From assembly GCF_016909015.1 (NCBI RefSeq), contig NZ_JAFBFA010000002.1, positions 124,001-188,000 on the forward strand: a stretch of 64,000 bases of DNA. Reading direction: 5' to 3'. Within the stretch, counting starts at the first letter, position 1. Every line of letters begins with the position of its first letter. The notes below the pieces were generated by a model. That model was not told the DNA's origin and ran no database searches. It saw only the letters and a program-made list of their open reading frames with translations. The DNA is from Gracilibacillus alcaliphilus. Lineage in GTDB: Bacteria > Bacillota > Bacilli > Bacillales > Amphibacillaceae. Positions 43,930 to 51,794 of the stretch are shown in pieces. Made by a program: the position numbers and the translations under genes.

Positions 43930-44415
43930 TTAGAGCAGGGAAACAGCTGGTAAACAAGTAATGGCACAGAAACAAGTTAAATCAACGGTAATACAAATGC
44001 CAGTACGTTCTAAATCTTTTACCTGCTCATTATCTATTTGTTCACAAGGGCTGTGACAAGCGTTATCCTGATTGTCAAACACTAGCAATTCTAAGGTCGC
44101 GCAACAATCATCATTTACTTCATTGACGCGGAAGATAAAAGAACTGAAGCATTCGAAACGGTAGGAAGAACCTTCAATTTCAGCACCGAATCCTTTAAAG
44201 GGCTGCCCTTTTTTATTATATAAGATAAATGGAACCGTATCTAAACCAGTACTGCGGATCGGGGAAACCAAATTCTTAATCGATTGTGAACAACTGACAT
44301 CACAATGCTGCTCAACCACATTATCTTGTGCGTCTGCAATAGCTCGAACTACGTCACATACACAGTCGTTCATTTCATCATGTTTATTATCATGACAACT
44401 TTCTACTTTACTCAT
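43930..44415 (-). CDS. cotZ: Spore coat/crust protein CotY/CotZ family, paralogue 1
   Basis: This 161-aa cysteine-rich spore crust protein contains HDEMNDCVCDVVRAIADAQ, FECFSSFIFRV and DCCATLELLVFD, and ends ICITVDLTCFCAITCLPAVSLL. These are all hallmarks of CotZ/CotY. Such proteins assemble into two-dimensional disulfide-linked crystalline layers on the spore. A SigK-like -10 (CATAAGTTA on the minus strand, 44463-44455) lies about 40 bases before the start. It is divergent from cotO. A second copy lies at 49037. Confidence 0.93.
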   Translation of the reverse strand: MSKVESCHDNKHDEMNDCVCDVVRAIADAQDNVVEQHCDVSCSQSIKNLVSPIRSTGLDTVPFILYNKKGQPFKGFGAEIEGSSYRFECFSSFIFRVNEVNDDCCATLELLVFDNQDNACHSPCEQIDNEQVKDLERTGICITVDLTCFCAITCLPAVSLL

Positions 44416-44454
44416 TATCAGAACACTCCTTTAACTAAACTTTCGTAACAGTAA

Positions 44455-44463
44455 TAACTTATG
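44455..44463 (-). promoter_or_regulatory. SigK-type -10 element of cotZ
   Basis: The minus strand reads CATAAGTTA, matching CATANNNTA of mother-cell SigK promoters, with an AC-containing -35 region about 16 bases upstream. This fits late coat expression. Confidence 0.55.
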
Positions 44464-44586
44464 ACAAGGACACAGGGCGTGTATAGACGAATGTCTCTTT
44501 TTTATGAAAAGTATCATAAAATGTTCACCAATGCTGGGCAGATAACATATAATTTATTAGTTTAGAAATTGAAGGAGGTTAGGAGC

Positions 44587-44964
44587 ATGTCCTTTATTAA
44601 AGAAGATAAAGAGTGTCCTAAGCTGTATATTACACAGCCCGATTTCTCCAAGCCAACACGCCGAATGCAAACGGTTTATCAGTCGAATCGTCAAGCTGAG
44701 AAGCCAGCAGCTGACACGGAGTTGGCCGTGCCTAACACAAAAAAAGTAACAGAAATGACATTGGAAGAGAAGGTAAGATACTTTGCTGCCAAACCGTCGC
44801 ACCTGCCAAAGGCTCGCTGCAGGATTACAACAGAGAAGCGCACCTATCTCGGGTTAATTCAGCATTATCAAAATGAGATGGTTACGATTAAAGTAAGCAG
44901 CAAGACAACTCCTGTCACCATTCCATTTAACCAAATAGAGGCCATCGATATAGTTGGTTTCTAG
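44587..44964 (+). CDS. cotO: Spore coat protein CotO family
   Basis: A 125-aa coat protein starting MSFIKEDKECPKLYITQPDF. Its conserved end (PSHLPKARCRITTEKRTYLG, VTIPFNQIEAIDIVGF) is typical of CotO (YjbX), a morphogenetic outer-coat protein. The ATG at 44587 has GAAGGAGGTT six bases upstream; an in-frame TTG at 44569 overlaps that site and is rejected. A CATATAATTTA tract near 44546 could be a SigK -10. It lies next to cotZ, as in Bacillus. Confidence 0.87.
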   Translation: MSFIKEDKECPKLYITQPDFSKPTRRMQTVYQSNRQAEKPAADTELAVPNTKKVTEMTLEEKVRYFAAKPSHLPKARCRITTEKRTYLGLIQHYQNEMVTIKVSSKTTPVTIPFNQIEAIDIVGF

Positions 44965-45083
44965 ATATAAGAAATACACACCGATATGTTCGAGTTGCAT
45001 ACTCTATAGAGTGAGGCTTCCATTTGTACCGTGATAAAGGCTGTATGATATCATGTGAAAGATAACGTAAGGAGTGAAAAAGG

Positions 45084-45293
45084 TTGTCAGAAGAGAAGAA
45101 AAAAGTCATCTATGTGAAGGATTTAGTCATTAAGGCAGAGAATGTAAGAATTGAGCGAGAACGTCCTCATCATCCATTCTTTGGCGCGAGAGAGCAAGAA
45201 CAGCGCGAGGAGGAAAAAGAGGAAGTAAGAGTAGAAGAGGAACATGAGCATAAAGAAAACGATCATGACAGACCTCCGTTTTCTTGGATTTAA
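45084..45293 (+). CDS. Small highly charged protein, probably sporulation-linked
   Basis: A 69-aa protein starting at TTG with AAGGAGTG eight bases upstream. It begins SEEKKKVIYVKDLVIKAENV, then has a HHPFFGAREQE segment, an almost pure Glu/Lys/Arg/His tract and a DRPPFSWI end. It has no membrane segment. I do not recognise the family with certainty. Its place next to cotO and its composition, like other small coat proteins, suggest a spore role, which is inference. Confidence 0.65.
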   Translation: MSEEKKKVIYVKDLVIKAENVRIERERPHHPFFGAREQEQREEEKEEVRVEEEHEHKENDHDRPPFSWI

Positions 45294-45297
45294 ACAA

Positions 45298-45337
45298 AAG
45301 CAGGCAGCTGGGTTTAATGTAAAGCTGCCTGTTTTTC
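45298..45337 (+). terminator. Terminator of the small charged protein gene
   Basis: The stem AAGCAGGCAGCT / AGCTGCCTGTTT is followed by TTCAC. Confidence 0.85.
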
Positions 45338-45535
45338 ACGATAGGAAACCATAAAAGTTGATGGATAAGTAAAACTTAGGCTGTCGCCATAAAAATTTGG
45401 TGATAAGTCTAATTTTTCTAATCAAAAATAAAAAATGACAGAAAAAGTACAAAAAAGAGGTTCTGCATACGAATAATTAGGGTATAGATAATTATGAAAG
45501 GGGATACATGATAAATATTGGAGGAGGGGAACACG

Positions 45536-45814
45536 ATGGGATATATCATACCGGTAGATAATTATCAATACCAGCAGTATCATCAGCGTGTCACACAACC
45601 GAAACAAGACCCATATCCGATTGAAAAACTATATCCCAGCCAGTTTGATTTACACTATGATCGTATCTTAACTGGAGACAAAGCAATGACAGGATATTCT
45701 CAGCGCGATAAGCATACTGTCCAGACAGAATCACCGAAACTGACTACAGAAAAACACACAGAAATATATGCAGAAATGACCGGAAAAGGCAGGGAATTCG
45801 AAGCAAAAGTATGA
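45536..45814 (+). CDS. Small Tyr/Gln-rich protein, unknown function
   Basis: A 92-aa protein starting MGYIIPVDNYQYQQYHQRV and rich in Tyr, Gln, Lys and Thr. A PSQFDLHYDRIL segment lies in the middle and TGKGREFEAKV at the end. GGAGGAGGGG lies about six bases before ATG 45536. I recall similar MG-I-PV-Y-YQQY starts in Bacillaceae proteins of unknown function but cannot name the family. The Tyr/Gln-rich start suits a cross-linked coat protein, and neighbours are coat genes. This is inference. Confidence 0.65.
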   Translation: MGYIIPVDNYQYQQYHQRVTQPKQDPYPIEKLYPSQFDLHYDRILTGDKAMTGYSQRDKHTVQTESPKLTTEKHTEIYAEMTGKGREFEAKV

Positions 45815-45860
45815 AGTGAGATTAATCAGTTTTTTGACGACAGGTAACAGGAATAAATGA

Positions 45861-45901
45861 AAAGGGGCTGTTGACATTTATTGTGCAACAGCCCCTTTGA
45901 G
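45861..45901. terminator. Bidirectional terminator
   Basis: The stem GGGGCTGTTG / CAACAGCCCC lies between converging genes, followed by TTTGAG. Its arms share GGGCTGTTG with the terminator at 1652. Confidence 0.88.
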
Positions 45902-45929
45902 TGGGGCAGTGCTGGTTATTTTGTCTGCG

Positions 45930-46604
45930 CTAAAAGCCTTGAATATACAGCTGCTGATCCTTTTTATATTCTGCATAAAAGACCTCTTTCACATCTTTTA
46001 CTTCTTGTTTGGCTAATTCTTGCTGAAGCCAGGCCTTGTCCTTCCCGATTTCCTTAAGGTTATCCCAGATAATTTCACCGTCATTAATCAATACAAAGGA
46101 AAGAACAGTTGATTTTGGGGTGAGGTTGAAATCCTGCCGGGAAGCTTGCTGAAAAGCAGATTTCTTCATAACAGAGACAGTTCCATCTGTTTCCAGTATG
46201 GCATAATCTACCTCTTGTATTGAAAATACATCTTTTGACCGCAATAAATGCAGCAGCTGATTAATGTCCAGATTTCCTTTCTTCATTTCTTTCCGCTGCA
46301 GCTTGCCTTTATGGATAACTATGGAAGGACGGCCCTCTATCAGCGCTCTAGTCCCTTTGAATTTCTGGGTTGTCCATTCCGTCAGATAAAGGAGGGAACC
46401 CCAAAGCACAATCGCAAATGCAATATCTAAAAGGCCGACTTCATTATCATACAAAGCATTGCCGACTAATTCACCTAAGATAAGAGCAGAAATAAAATCA
46501 AAAGCAGTCAGCTGTTTGATTTGTGTTTTTCCAAGCAGCTTGGTTACTGCAAATAACATCACAAAACCAAATAATGTTTCAACAAAAATGGAACCATAAT
46601 GCAT
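45930..46604 (-). CDS. DUF421 family membrane protein (YetF-like)
   Basis: A 224-aa protein with three N-terminal helices (ETLFGFVMLFAVTKLLG, DFISALILGELVGNAL, LDIAFAIVLWGSLLYL). The paired cytosolic or external YetF domain follows, with RPSIVIHKGKLQRKEMKKGNL, LLRSKDVFSIQEVDYAILE and a STVLSFVLINDGEI strand. In several Bacilli, YetF-type proteins are present in spore membranes. The role here is unknown. Confidence 0.9.
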   Translation of the reverse strand: MHYGSIFVETLFGFVMLFAVTKLLGKTQIKQLTAFDFISALILGELVGNALYDNEVGLLDIAFAIVLWGSLLYLTEWTTQKFKGTRALIEGRPSIVIHKGKLQRKEMKKGNLDINQLLHLLRSKDVFSIQEVDYAILETDGTVSVMKKSAFQQASRQDFNLTPKSTVLSFVLINDGEIIWDNLKEIGKDKAWLQQELAKQEVKDVKEVFYAEYKKDQQLYIQGF

Positions 46605-46776
46605 GCTTATATCTCCTAACCAAAAAGTATTTGGATAAAGCCAGTTTGCTTATCCAATCGATAAAAGAGTGTGTGCAGCTCCTCTTTCCTTTTTGATTAG
46701 GTTGTACGAATCAACAGTTTTCATACTATGATCTGCTTACACGCTTACGATAAGCGCTTGTTTGCGAACATGCGGA

Positions 46777-47202
46777 TTAGCCAATTTGCTTGACCATTGT
46801 CACATGCGGAATACCTGCGTCCATAAATTCCTCTGAAACAACTTGATAACCTAGTGTTTCATAAAAAGCAGTAGCTTGAACTTGAGCGTGCAGTTTAAAA
46901 GTATGATATTGACGCTGTGTTGCGATATCTTCCATGTAGAGCAATAAGTCCTTGCCATAGCCTTTACCGCGTTGTGATTTTGCTACACAAATTCGTTCCA
47001 TTTTCGCATAATTATCAACAAAGCGAAGCCGGCTGGCGGCAATTGGCTGGCCCTCATGATAACCGACACAATGGATAGCCTCATCTTCCAATTCATCAAT
47101 TTCTAATTCCGTTGGCACCTTTTGTTCATCTACAAATACCTCGAACCGAATTTTATAGGCGTCTTTTAATTCTGTTTCTGTTTTTACTGTATGGATTTCC
47201 AT
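46777..47202 (-). CDS. yjcF: GNAT family acetyltransferase YjcF
   Basis: This 141-aa GNAT protein starts MEIHTVKTETELKDAYKIRFEVF. It has the acetyl-CoA loop VAKSQRGKGYGKDLL and the end AFYETLGYQVVSEEFMDAGIPHVTM. These fit the YjcF/ElaA-like group. ATG at 47202 has AGGAGACGG upstream; a frame extension to 47268 is rejected. It lies 11 bases after the esterase gene, so the two form one operon, as with B. subtilis yjcF and yjcH. The acceptor is unknown. Confidence 0.9.
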   Translation of the reverse strand: MEIHTVKTETELKDAYKIRFEVFVDEQKVPTELEIDELEDEAIHCVGYHEGQPIAASRLRFVDNYAKMERICVAKSQRGKGYGKDLLLYMEDIATQRQYHTFKLHAQVQATAFYETLGYQVVSEEFMDAGIPHVTMVKQIG

Positions 47203-47213
47203 GCTTCCGTCTC

Positions 47214-47930
47214 CTAACTTAATATCAATTTGAAAATTTTTTTTAAATCTTGCTGCCAATACTTCCATGTATGATTACCATTAAACTCATGGTAATGGTA
47301 ATTGGAAATGCTTCCTTGCAGACGTTCATGTAATAATCGATTGTCAGTCAAAAAGTCTAATGTTTCTCCCATGGTTGTATCTACTTCCCGTTCTTCCGTA
47401 CCAATTGAATGATGGATCATGAGATGGGAATAATCATCTGTTTCATTTGCCCTTGATAATACTGCTTCATTGACAAAGGGGGATTGCATAATCACACCAT
47501 CAAAGGTATGAGGAAATTGGCTGGCAACCATAAATGCCAGTGTGCCTGCCAGGGAATCTCCGAGCAGGATTCGTCTAATCGGTGTAATATGTAAGGCTTC
47601 TTCCACTGCTGGTATTGCTTCTTTAACGAGGAAAGAAATATAATCTTGCTGTTGAGTGCCGTCAGGGTGATACTTATGGGCACGGTCTTGTTTATTTTTG
47701 TAATGAATCCCCATAAAGATAGTCGGCTCGATTTCCATTTCTTCGTGTAATTGATCACTCAGTGTGGCAACACGTCCGATTTGAAAGTAGTCATTACCAT
47801 CTTGCATAATACATAAACAATAATCATTAAAAGGTGTGAACCCTTCTGGAATGTACCATTTTACCTGCATATCTTCTTGCAGATATTGACTGTATAATGT
47901 GGAATCATCAAATTTGCCTTTGCGTTTCAT
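47214..47930 (-). CDS. yjcH: Esterase-D-type alpha/beta hydrolase (YjcH)
   Basis: A 238-aa protein of the putative esterase family (PF00756), cytoplasmic because no signal is seen. The nucleophile elbow is LLGDSLAGTLAF near residue 133, FPHTFDGVIMQSPF follows, and the C-terminal His lies in EFNGNHTWKYW. In B. subtilis the 2'-5' RNA ligase gene yjcG lies between yjcF and yjcH; here it is absent and the two genes are adjacent. The substrate is unknown. Confidence 0.88.
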   Translation of the reverse strand: MKRKGKFDDSTLYSQYLQEDMQVKWYIPEGFTPFNDYCLCIMQDGNDYFQIGRVATLSDQLHEEMEIEPTIFMGIHYKNKQDRAHKYHPDGTQQQDYISFLVKEAIPAVEEALHITPIRRILLGDSLAGTLAFMVASQFPHTFDGVIMQSPFVNEAVLSRANETDDYSHLMIHHSIGTEEREVDTTMGETLDFLTDNRLLHERLQGSISNYHYHEFNGNHTWKYWQQDLKKIFKLILS

Positions 47931-48237
47931 GTCAACCCTCCTGAATAAAGTGAATTGTCCCGCTGACCAATAATTCAGATATACTGATTTTTGTAAAGGT
48001 GCAGGTTATTTGCAATCATAACAAAAGTATTTTAACACATAAGGAGAAGGAATGAATATTTGTTTGTCTGGCCTGTTTTTTCATTTTTTGGCGCAGAAAA
48101 TGGTATAAGTTATCGTCAGAAGAGAACAATAAATAAGACTTCTATCGGCAGGCATTTTTGTCCGCTGTCGAAACCCGATGAAACGTATTAACATCATCAT
48201 ATCCCTGTTATCAATACAAAAAAAGGTGGGAAATCAG
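47931..48237. other. Intergenic region between yjcH and the DUF3298 gene
   Basis: No gene is called. A promoter toward the plus strand may lie at GGCGCAGAAAATGGTATAAG (48090-48109). An ATG-started open frame from 48178 reads into the next gene but lacks a ribosome site. Confidence 0.35.
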
Positions 48238-48903
48238 GTGATCAACAAAAAGGTAGTAATCATGTTCTTATTTGTTTCTTTGTTATCCGCTCATCATGTA
48301 ATAGCTCAAGAACAAACTGCTCTAGTTACGGACGAGATATATAAAGATATGGCAGAATTAAAATATCCACAAGTGTCAGAGATGAACGATCCAGATTTTG
48401 AAAAACAAATTAATCAAACTTTTCAAAGGTATATTGAAGAGTCTTATCAAGAACTAATCTCTAATCAAAAACAGGCAGAAGAAGGTCACTATAATTTTGA
48501 ATATCAAACCGATTTTCAGGTGAAATATAACCAGCCCTCTTTGCTAAGCATCTTGACAAGTAATTATATGTATACGGGAGGGGCACATGGAAATACCAAA
48601 GTGGAGTCTTTTAATTTTGATGAGGCACAGGAGAAACGTATTTATTTAACCGATATTTTGAAGAATGAGCAACAGTTAAAGGCTGTGAGCGATTATGTCT
48701 GGGAATATGCGATCAAACGTCCAGATATCTTTTATCCAGACTTAAAACGGGAAGATGTTCAACTATCCAAAGATACGGCCTTTTATTTCACGGATAATGG
48801 TATTACACTAGTCTTCCAACAATATGAAATTGCTCCATATGTCTCAGGTAACCAGGAAATTGTCATTCCGAAAGATCTTTATCAACAATCAAGCGGGTCA
48901 TAG
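48238..48903 (+). CDS. Secreted DUF3298 (RsiV-like) domain protein
   Basis: A 221-aa exported protein with signal peptide INKKVVIMFLFVSLLSAHHVIA from GTG 48238. A DUF4163-like segment (YPQVSEMNDPDFEKQINQTF) and a DUF3298 domain (YMYTGGAHGNTKVESFNFD, IYLTDILKNEQQLKA, FYFTDNGITLVFQQYEIAPY) follow. The same domain pair is the extracellular, lysozyme-binding part of the anti-sigma factor RsiV, but there is no cytosolic anti-sigma part here. It may bind wall fragments. The start is chosen because AAAGGTGG precedes the GTG and the signal peptide then has normal length. Confidence 0.83.
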   Translation: MINKKVVIMFLFVSLLSAHHVIAQEQTALVTDEIYKDMAELKYPQVSEMNDPDFEKQINQTFQRYIEESYQELISNQKQAEEGHYNFEYQTDFQVKYNQPSLLSILTSNYMYTGGAHGNTKVESFNFDEAQEKRIYLTDILKNEQQLKAVSDYVWEYAIKRPDIFYPDLKREDVQLSKDTAFYFTDNGITLVFQQYEIAPYVSGNQEIVIPKDLYQQSSGS

Positions 48904-48993
48904 GGTTGTTGAAGCTTGAAACGAGAATAATGCGTGTTTTATGTGGCTGATAAAAACAAAGGGCATAAATCGTCTTGCCGTTATGAGGGATTG

Positions 48994-49034
48994 CAAAAAG
49001 CTCCAATGATATGCCCACTGGAGCTTTTTGTTTG
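48994..49034. terminator. Bidirectional terminator
   Basis: The stem CAAAAAGCTCCA / TGGAGCTTTTTG, followed by TTTG, lies between the DUF3298 gene and cotZ paralogue 2. Confidence 0.88.
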
Positions 49035-49036
49035 TT

Positions 49037-49495
49037 TTACAATACAGATACAGCAGGCAAACAAGAGATAGCACAGAAACAATTCAAATCAACAGTAATA
49101 CAGATTCCAGTTCGCTCTAAATCTTCTGGTGATTCGTCATCAATTTGATCGCATGGTGTATCACCAGTTTTTTTATGGTCTTCAAATACAAGTAATTCTA
49201 ATGTAGCACAGCAGTCTTTTACTTTGTTTACACGGAAAATAAAGCTCTCCACACAATCGAAACGAGCATTACCGTGAGTAACAATTTCAGCACCTATGCC
49301 TTTGAAAGGCTCTCCTTTTTTGGTGAAAAGAATAAATGGAACAGTATCAAAGTTCGTACTTGTTTCTCCAGAAATTAAATTTTTGATGGAACGATGACAG
49401 CTGATATCACAATTTTGATTATCTACATCTTCTTGCGCTTCTGCAATCGCCCTCACCACATCACAGACACAATCATTATGAGTAACAACACCCAT
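49037..49495 (-). CDS. cotY: Spore coat/crust protein CotY/CotZ family, paralogue 2
   Basis: A 152-aa protein closely similar to the gene at 43930. It shares the CVCDVVRAIAEAQ start, FDCVESFIFRVNKV, the DCCATLELLVFED block and the same cysteine-rich end ICITVDLNCFCAISCLPAVSVL. The N-terminus is shorter and the middle differs (ETSTNFDTVPFILFTKKGE). It forms the spore crust with its paralogue. A CATAGATTG tract upstream on the minus strand may be a SigK -10. The choice of Y versus Z name is arbitrary. Confidence 0.92.
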   Translation of the reverse strand: MGVVTHNDCVCDVVRAIAEAQEDVDNQNCDISCHRSIKNLISGETSTNFDTVPFILFTKKGEPFKGIGAEIVTHGNARFDCVESFIFRVNKVKDCCATLELLVFEDHKKTGDTPCDQIDDESPEDLERTGICITVDLNCFCAISCLPAVSVL

Positions 49496-49659
49496 TAATT
49501 ATACCCTCCTTAAAGAAATATTAATCCGAACACTACAATCTATGTAGCTAGGGTTATTTGGTATGGTCAGTCACCATGGGGAATCGGCTGAATTTCAAGA
49601 GGTGCTAGTTTTTATGGTGATCCTGCATTTGTACAGAAAACAAAAGAATGGACAGAAGA

Positions 49660-50366
49660 AGAAAGTTGTCCAGACTTCAGGGGTATTGTGTGATGATCTG
49701 TAAGACGAAAACCCGTACAAAAGATTATCTGCGAACGTTGTATGAGAAGCGAGTAGATGGAATTATCATGGGTAGTGTCACGCTTGATGAAGAGACCTAT
49801 AAAGAAATTGCCAGCAAGGATATACCAGTAGTAAATGTAGCCGCTAAATCACCCTATACAAAAATTCCTTTTATCAATATTGATGAATATCTGGCTTCCT
49901 ATGAAGCTGTCAACTACTTAATGAAGCAGGGACATCGTCAGATCGGAATAATCTTTGGCACTAAGGGTGATCATTGTGAACAAGGATATAGAATAGCATT
50001 GGAAGATGCTGGTTTAAAGGAGACAGAATACTGATATAAGGATTATTATTTTGAGAGCGGTATATAGAGGAACTGCTAGTACATTTTCCGAATATGGCCG
50101 CGGTGTTTGGTGTCAGTGATGAAATGGGTGCAGGTGTGCTATCCTGTCTATACCAGAAACAGATAAAAGTACCAGAGCAAATATCTGTGATTGGTTTTGA
50201 CAATACATTGACAGCGAAGAAGGCTATACCTCCTTTAACCGTGGCACAGCCGCTTTTTGATATGGGAAAATCGGCAGTAGAATTGTTAGTGAATCACGAA
50301 TTTATGGAAAATAAAATTTTTCCTCATCGGATTGTAGAAAGAAAAACCGTTCAAAAATTATCATAA
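49660..50366 (+). pseudogene. LacI family regulator, degraded (effector domain only)
   Basis: Reads as the ligand-binding half of a LacI/GalR regulator in pieces. It runs LRTLYEKRVDGIIMG, PVVNVAAKS and GHRQIGIIFGTKG, then GLKETEY followed by an in-frame TGA at 50032. A frameshift follows near 50058, and then YIEELLVHFPNMAAVFG, ISVIGFDNTLTAKKAIPPLTVAQP and the normal end. No helix-turn-helix is found upstream. The 5' side (49560-49660) has unrelated scraps (WYGQSPWGIG, ASFYGDPAFVQKT). It is clearly dead. It flanks the chitin block and may have been its former regulator. Confidence 0.87.
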
Positions 50367-50449
50367 AGGTGCGTAAATGAATCTAGTGCAGCTTCTAGGA
50401 TAAGCTTTTTGAACAATTTATCGCAGTGTAACTGGCTGTAAGACCCCCA

Positions 50450-50578
50450 CTTCAAGCAATAAGGGAATACGTCATGTCAAAGTGGGAGATCCAACAGCCA
50501 ATAACGGCCCGATTGGCTCAACTAACGTTCAGAGGTGGGGATGGAAAAAAACCCCTCTGAACGAAGTTTCACTTTATA
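50450..50578. repeat. Hairpin repeat related to the dispersed CTCAACTAACG family
   Basis: Contains CCCACTT...AAGTGGG (about 50444-50488) and GTTCAGAGGTGGGG / CCCCTCTGAAC (about 50528-50561), followed by GAAGTTTCACTTTAT. CTCAACTAACG is shared with 35279-35290, and the end AAGTTTCACTTT resembles AAGTCTCACTTT of the tandem array. It is not a terminator, because a separate one follows for the LPMO gene. Confidence 0.55.
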
Positions 50579-50583
50579 AAATA

Positions 50584-50627
50584 AAAGAGGAGTATATTTG
50601 GACTTCAGCCAAACATACTCCTTTAAC
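50584..50627 (-). terminator. Terminator of the LPMO gene
   Basis: On the minus strand the stem AAGGAGTATGTTTGG-ctgaag-tCCAAATATACTCCTC is followed by TTTTATTTT. Confidence 0.9.
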
Positions 50628-50658
50628 AATTGGAGGTATTTAGCAAATAACAAATGTT

Positions 50659-51456
50659 CTAATTGCTAATTAATTCCCAGACAAAGGCACTTCCGGGTGT
50701 TTCCCCCAGTGTCCACCACCGTGCTTGATAGACAGCTCCTTGGTAACTGACACGATCTCCATTAACATATACAAGCGAAGCATCCCACGCATCTGGTAAT
50801 TCACCAGGTTCTTCTGGTTCACCCGGTTCCTCGGGCTCTCCCGGTTCTACAAAATCCCCATCAAAATTAGCATCAATTACTTGGTAGAAGGCATTTGGTG
50901 TGTCAGCCACTTCCCAATAAGCAAGAATCACATGATAGCCTTCACGTGGAGGAATCTCACAGTCGTGTGTGGTAACGGCATCAGGACGCTGTCCGTGATC
51001 ATCATATGTGCAAAATAATTCAAAGTCAGATCTTTTTAATGGTGTATTTGGATCCCAATCTTCTTTGGTAATATAATAATCCCAGTTTGCTGTCGCATGT
51101 GCGGCGGTCAATGTCCATTCAAAAGTAAAGGCTCCACTGGACATAGGTACTTTCGCCCAGCGATAAGCTGACTGCTCGTCCAATTTAGGGAACACGCCTC
51201 CCGCGCTGGCGATTTGACCATCTGGCACACCAGATTCTGGATAGTTTCCTGGTCCTTCTAAGCTTTGTGGTTCATAAATTACTGCCCCACAATCATTGTT
51301 TACACCATTGGCACAAAGTACCGCACGGCTTTCTGGATTACTTACATAACCATGAGCAGAAACAACGGTTGTAAACAGCAAAGACACCATCAATAACCCT
51401 ATTGTCATAAAGCTAATTTTTATCAGGTTTACTTGAAAAAAATGTGATTCAGCCAC
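50659..51456 (-). CDS. Secreted AA10 lytic polysaccharide monooxygenase with CBM5/12 chitin-binding module
   Basis: A copper enzyme that cleaves crystalline chitin (or cellulose) oxidatively, 265 aa. The signal peptide ends SA-HGYV, so mature His1 (residue 35) is exposed for the histidine brace. The second copper His is His120 in TLTAAHATANWDYY. The AA10 core (PESRAVLCANG, GPGNYPESGVPDGQIASAGG, DCEIPPREGYHVILAYWEVADTPNAFYQVIDANF) is complete. A Pro/Glu linker of repeated EPGEPEEPGE leads to a C-terminal CBM5/12 (WDASLVYVNGDRVSYQG, YQARWWTLGETPG), which usually binds chitin. Start GTG follows AAGGAGGAG. A HutC-type operator and a cre site lie upstream. Confidence 0.93.
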   Translation of the reverse strand: MAESHFFQVNLIKISFMTIGLLMVSLLFTTVVSAHGYVSNPESRAVLCANGVNNDCGAVIYEPQSLEGPGNYPESGVPDGQIASAGGVFPKLDEQSAYRWAKVPMSSGAFTFEWTLTAAHATANWDYYITKEDWDPNTPLKRSDFELFCTYDDHGQRPDAVTTHDCEIPPREGYHVILAYWEVADTPNAFYQVIDANFDGDFVEPGEPEEPGEPEEPGELPDAWDASLVYVNGDRVSYQGAVYQARWWTLGETPGSAFVWELISN

Positions 51457-51477
51457 TATACAACTCCTCCTTTTTTA

Positions 51478-51494
51478 ACTAGATGTCTATACCT
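51478..51494. promoter_or_regulatory. HutC/NagR-type operator in the LPMO 5' region
   Basis: The plus strand reads ACTAGATGTCTATACCT; the minus strand contains GTATAGAC, which fits the GT-N-TA-N-AC core of HutC-subfamily GntR operators. The 13 bases TAGATGTCTATAC (51480-51492) recur exactly at 60403-60415. It sits just upstream of the ribosome site, so a bound repressor would block transcription. Confidence 0.72.
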
Positions 51495-51558
51495 AAAAAG
51501 ACAGGAAAACACAAAATAAAACTATTTAACCGCTCCTCCTTTCTATTTTTAAGATGAA

Positions 51559-51572
51559 GGCAAGCGCTTACA
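51559..51572 (-). promoter_or_regulatory. cre-like catabolite repression site
   Basis: GGCAAGCGCTTACA matches 12 of 14 positions of the CcpA consensus TGWAARCGYTWNCW and keeps the AAGCGCTT core. It lies about 70 bases upstream of the HutC-type operator of the LPMO gene, so the gene is probably repressed by preferred sugars. Confidence 0.7.
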
Positions 51573-51697
51573 GTTTCTAATTCTAAAAAAATTGCTTAAA
51601 AATGTCAATACTCAATCTTAAAATGATTAAAAAATCCTATTCAAAGCTTAAAAAACCAATCTAAATCAATTTATGTAAAATTTTTATAATTTAAGGA

Positions 51698-51726
51698 TTG
51701 ATTTGTTTAAGGTATACTGGTATAGT
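51698..51726 (+). promoter_or_regulatory. Promoter of the oligosaccharide ABC operon
   Basis: TTGATT (51698-51703) and TATAGT (51721-51726) are exactly 17 bases apart and drive the permease-permease-binding protein-YesL genes. The tract GGTATAGTTAT overlapping the -10 is close to, but not the same as, the HutC-type site. Confidence 0.72.
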
Positions 51727-51794
51727 TATCTTAACGTTCAGTTGTGATATCTGGACTAGATCACTTTAAGCGAAAAAGACAGGGGGGAGATTGT

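Noticed and set aside
46741..46765. AAGCGCTT core near yjcF as a cre site
   Set aside because: Outer positions match the consensus poorly and it lies downstream of the gene end, not in a promoter.
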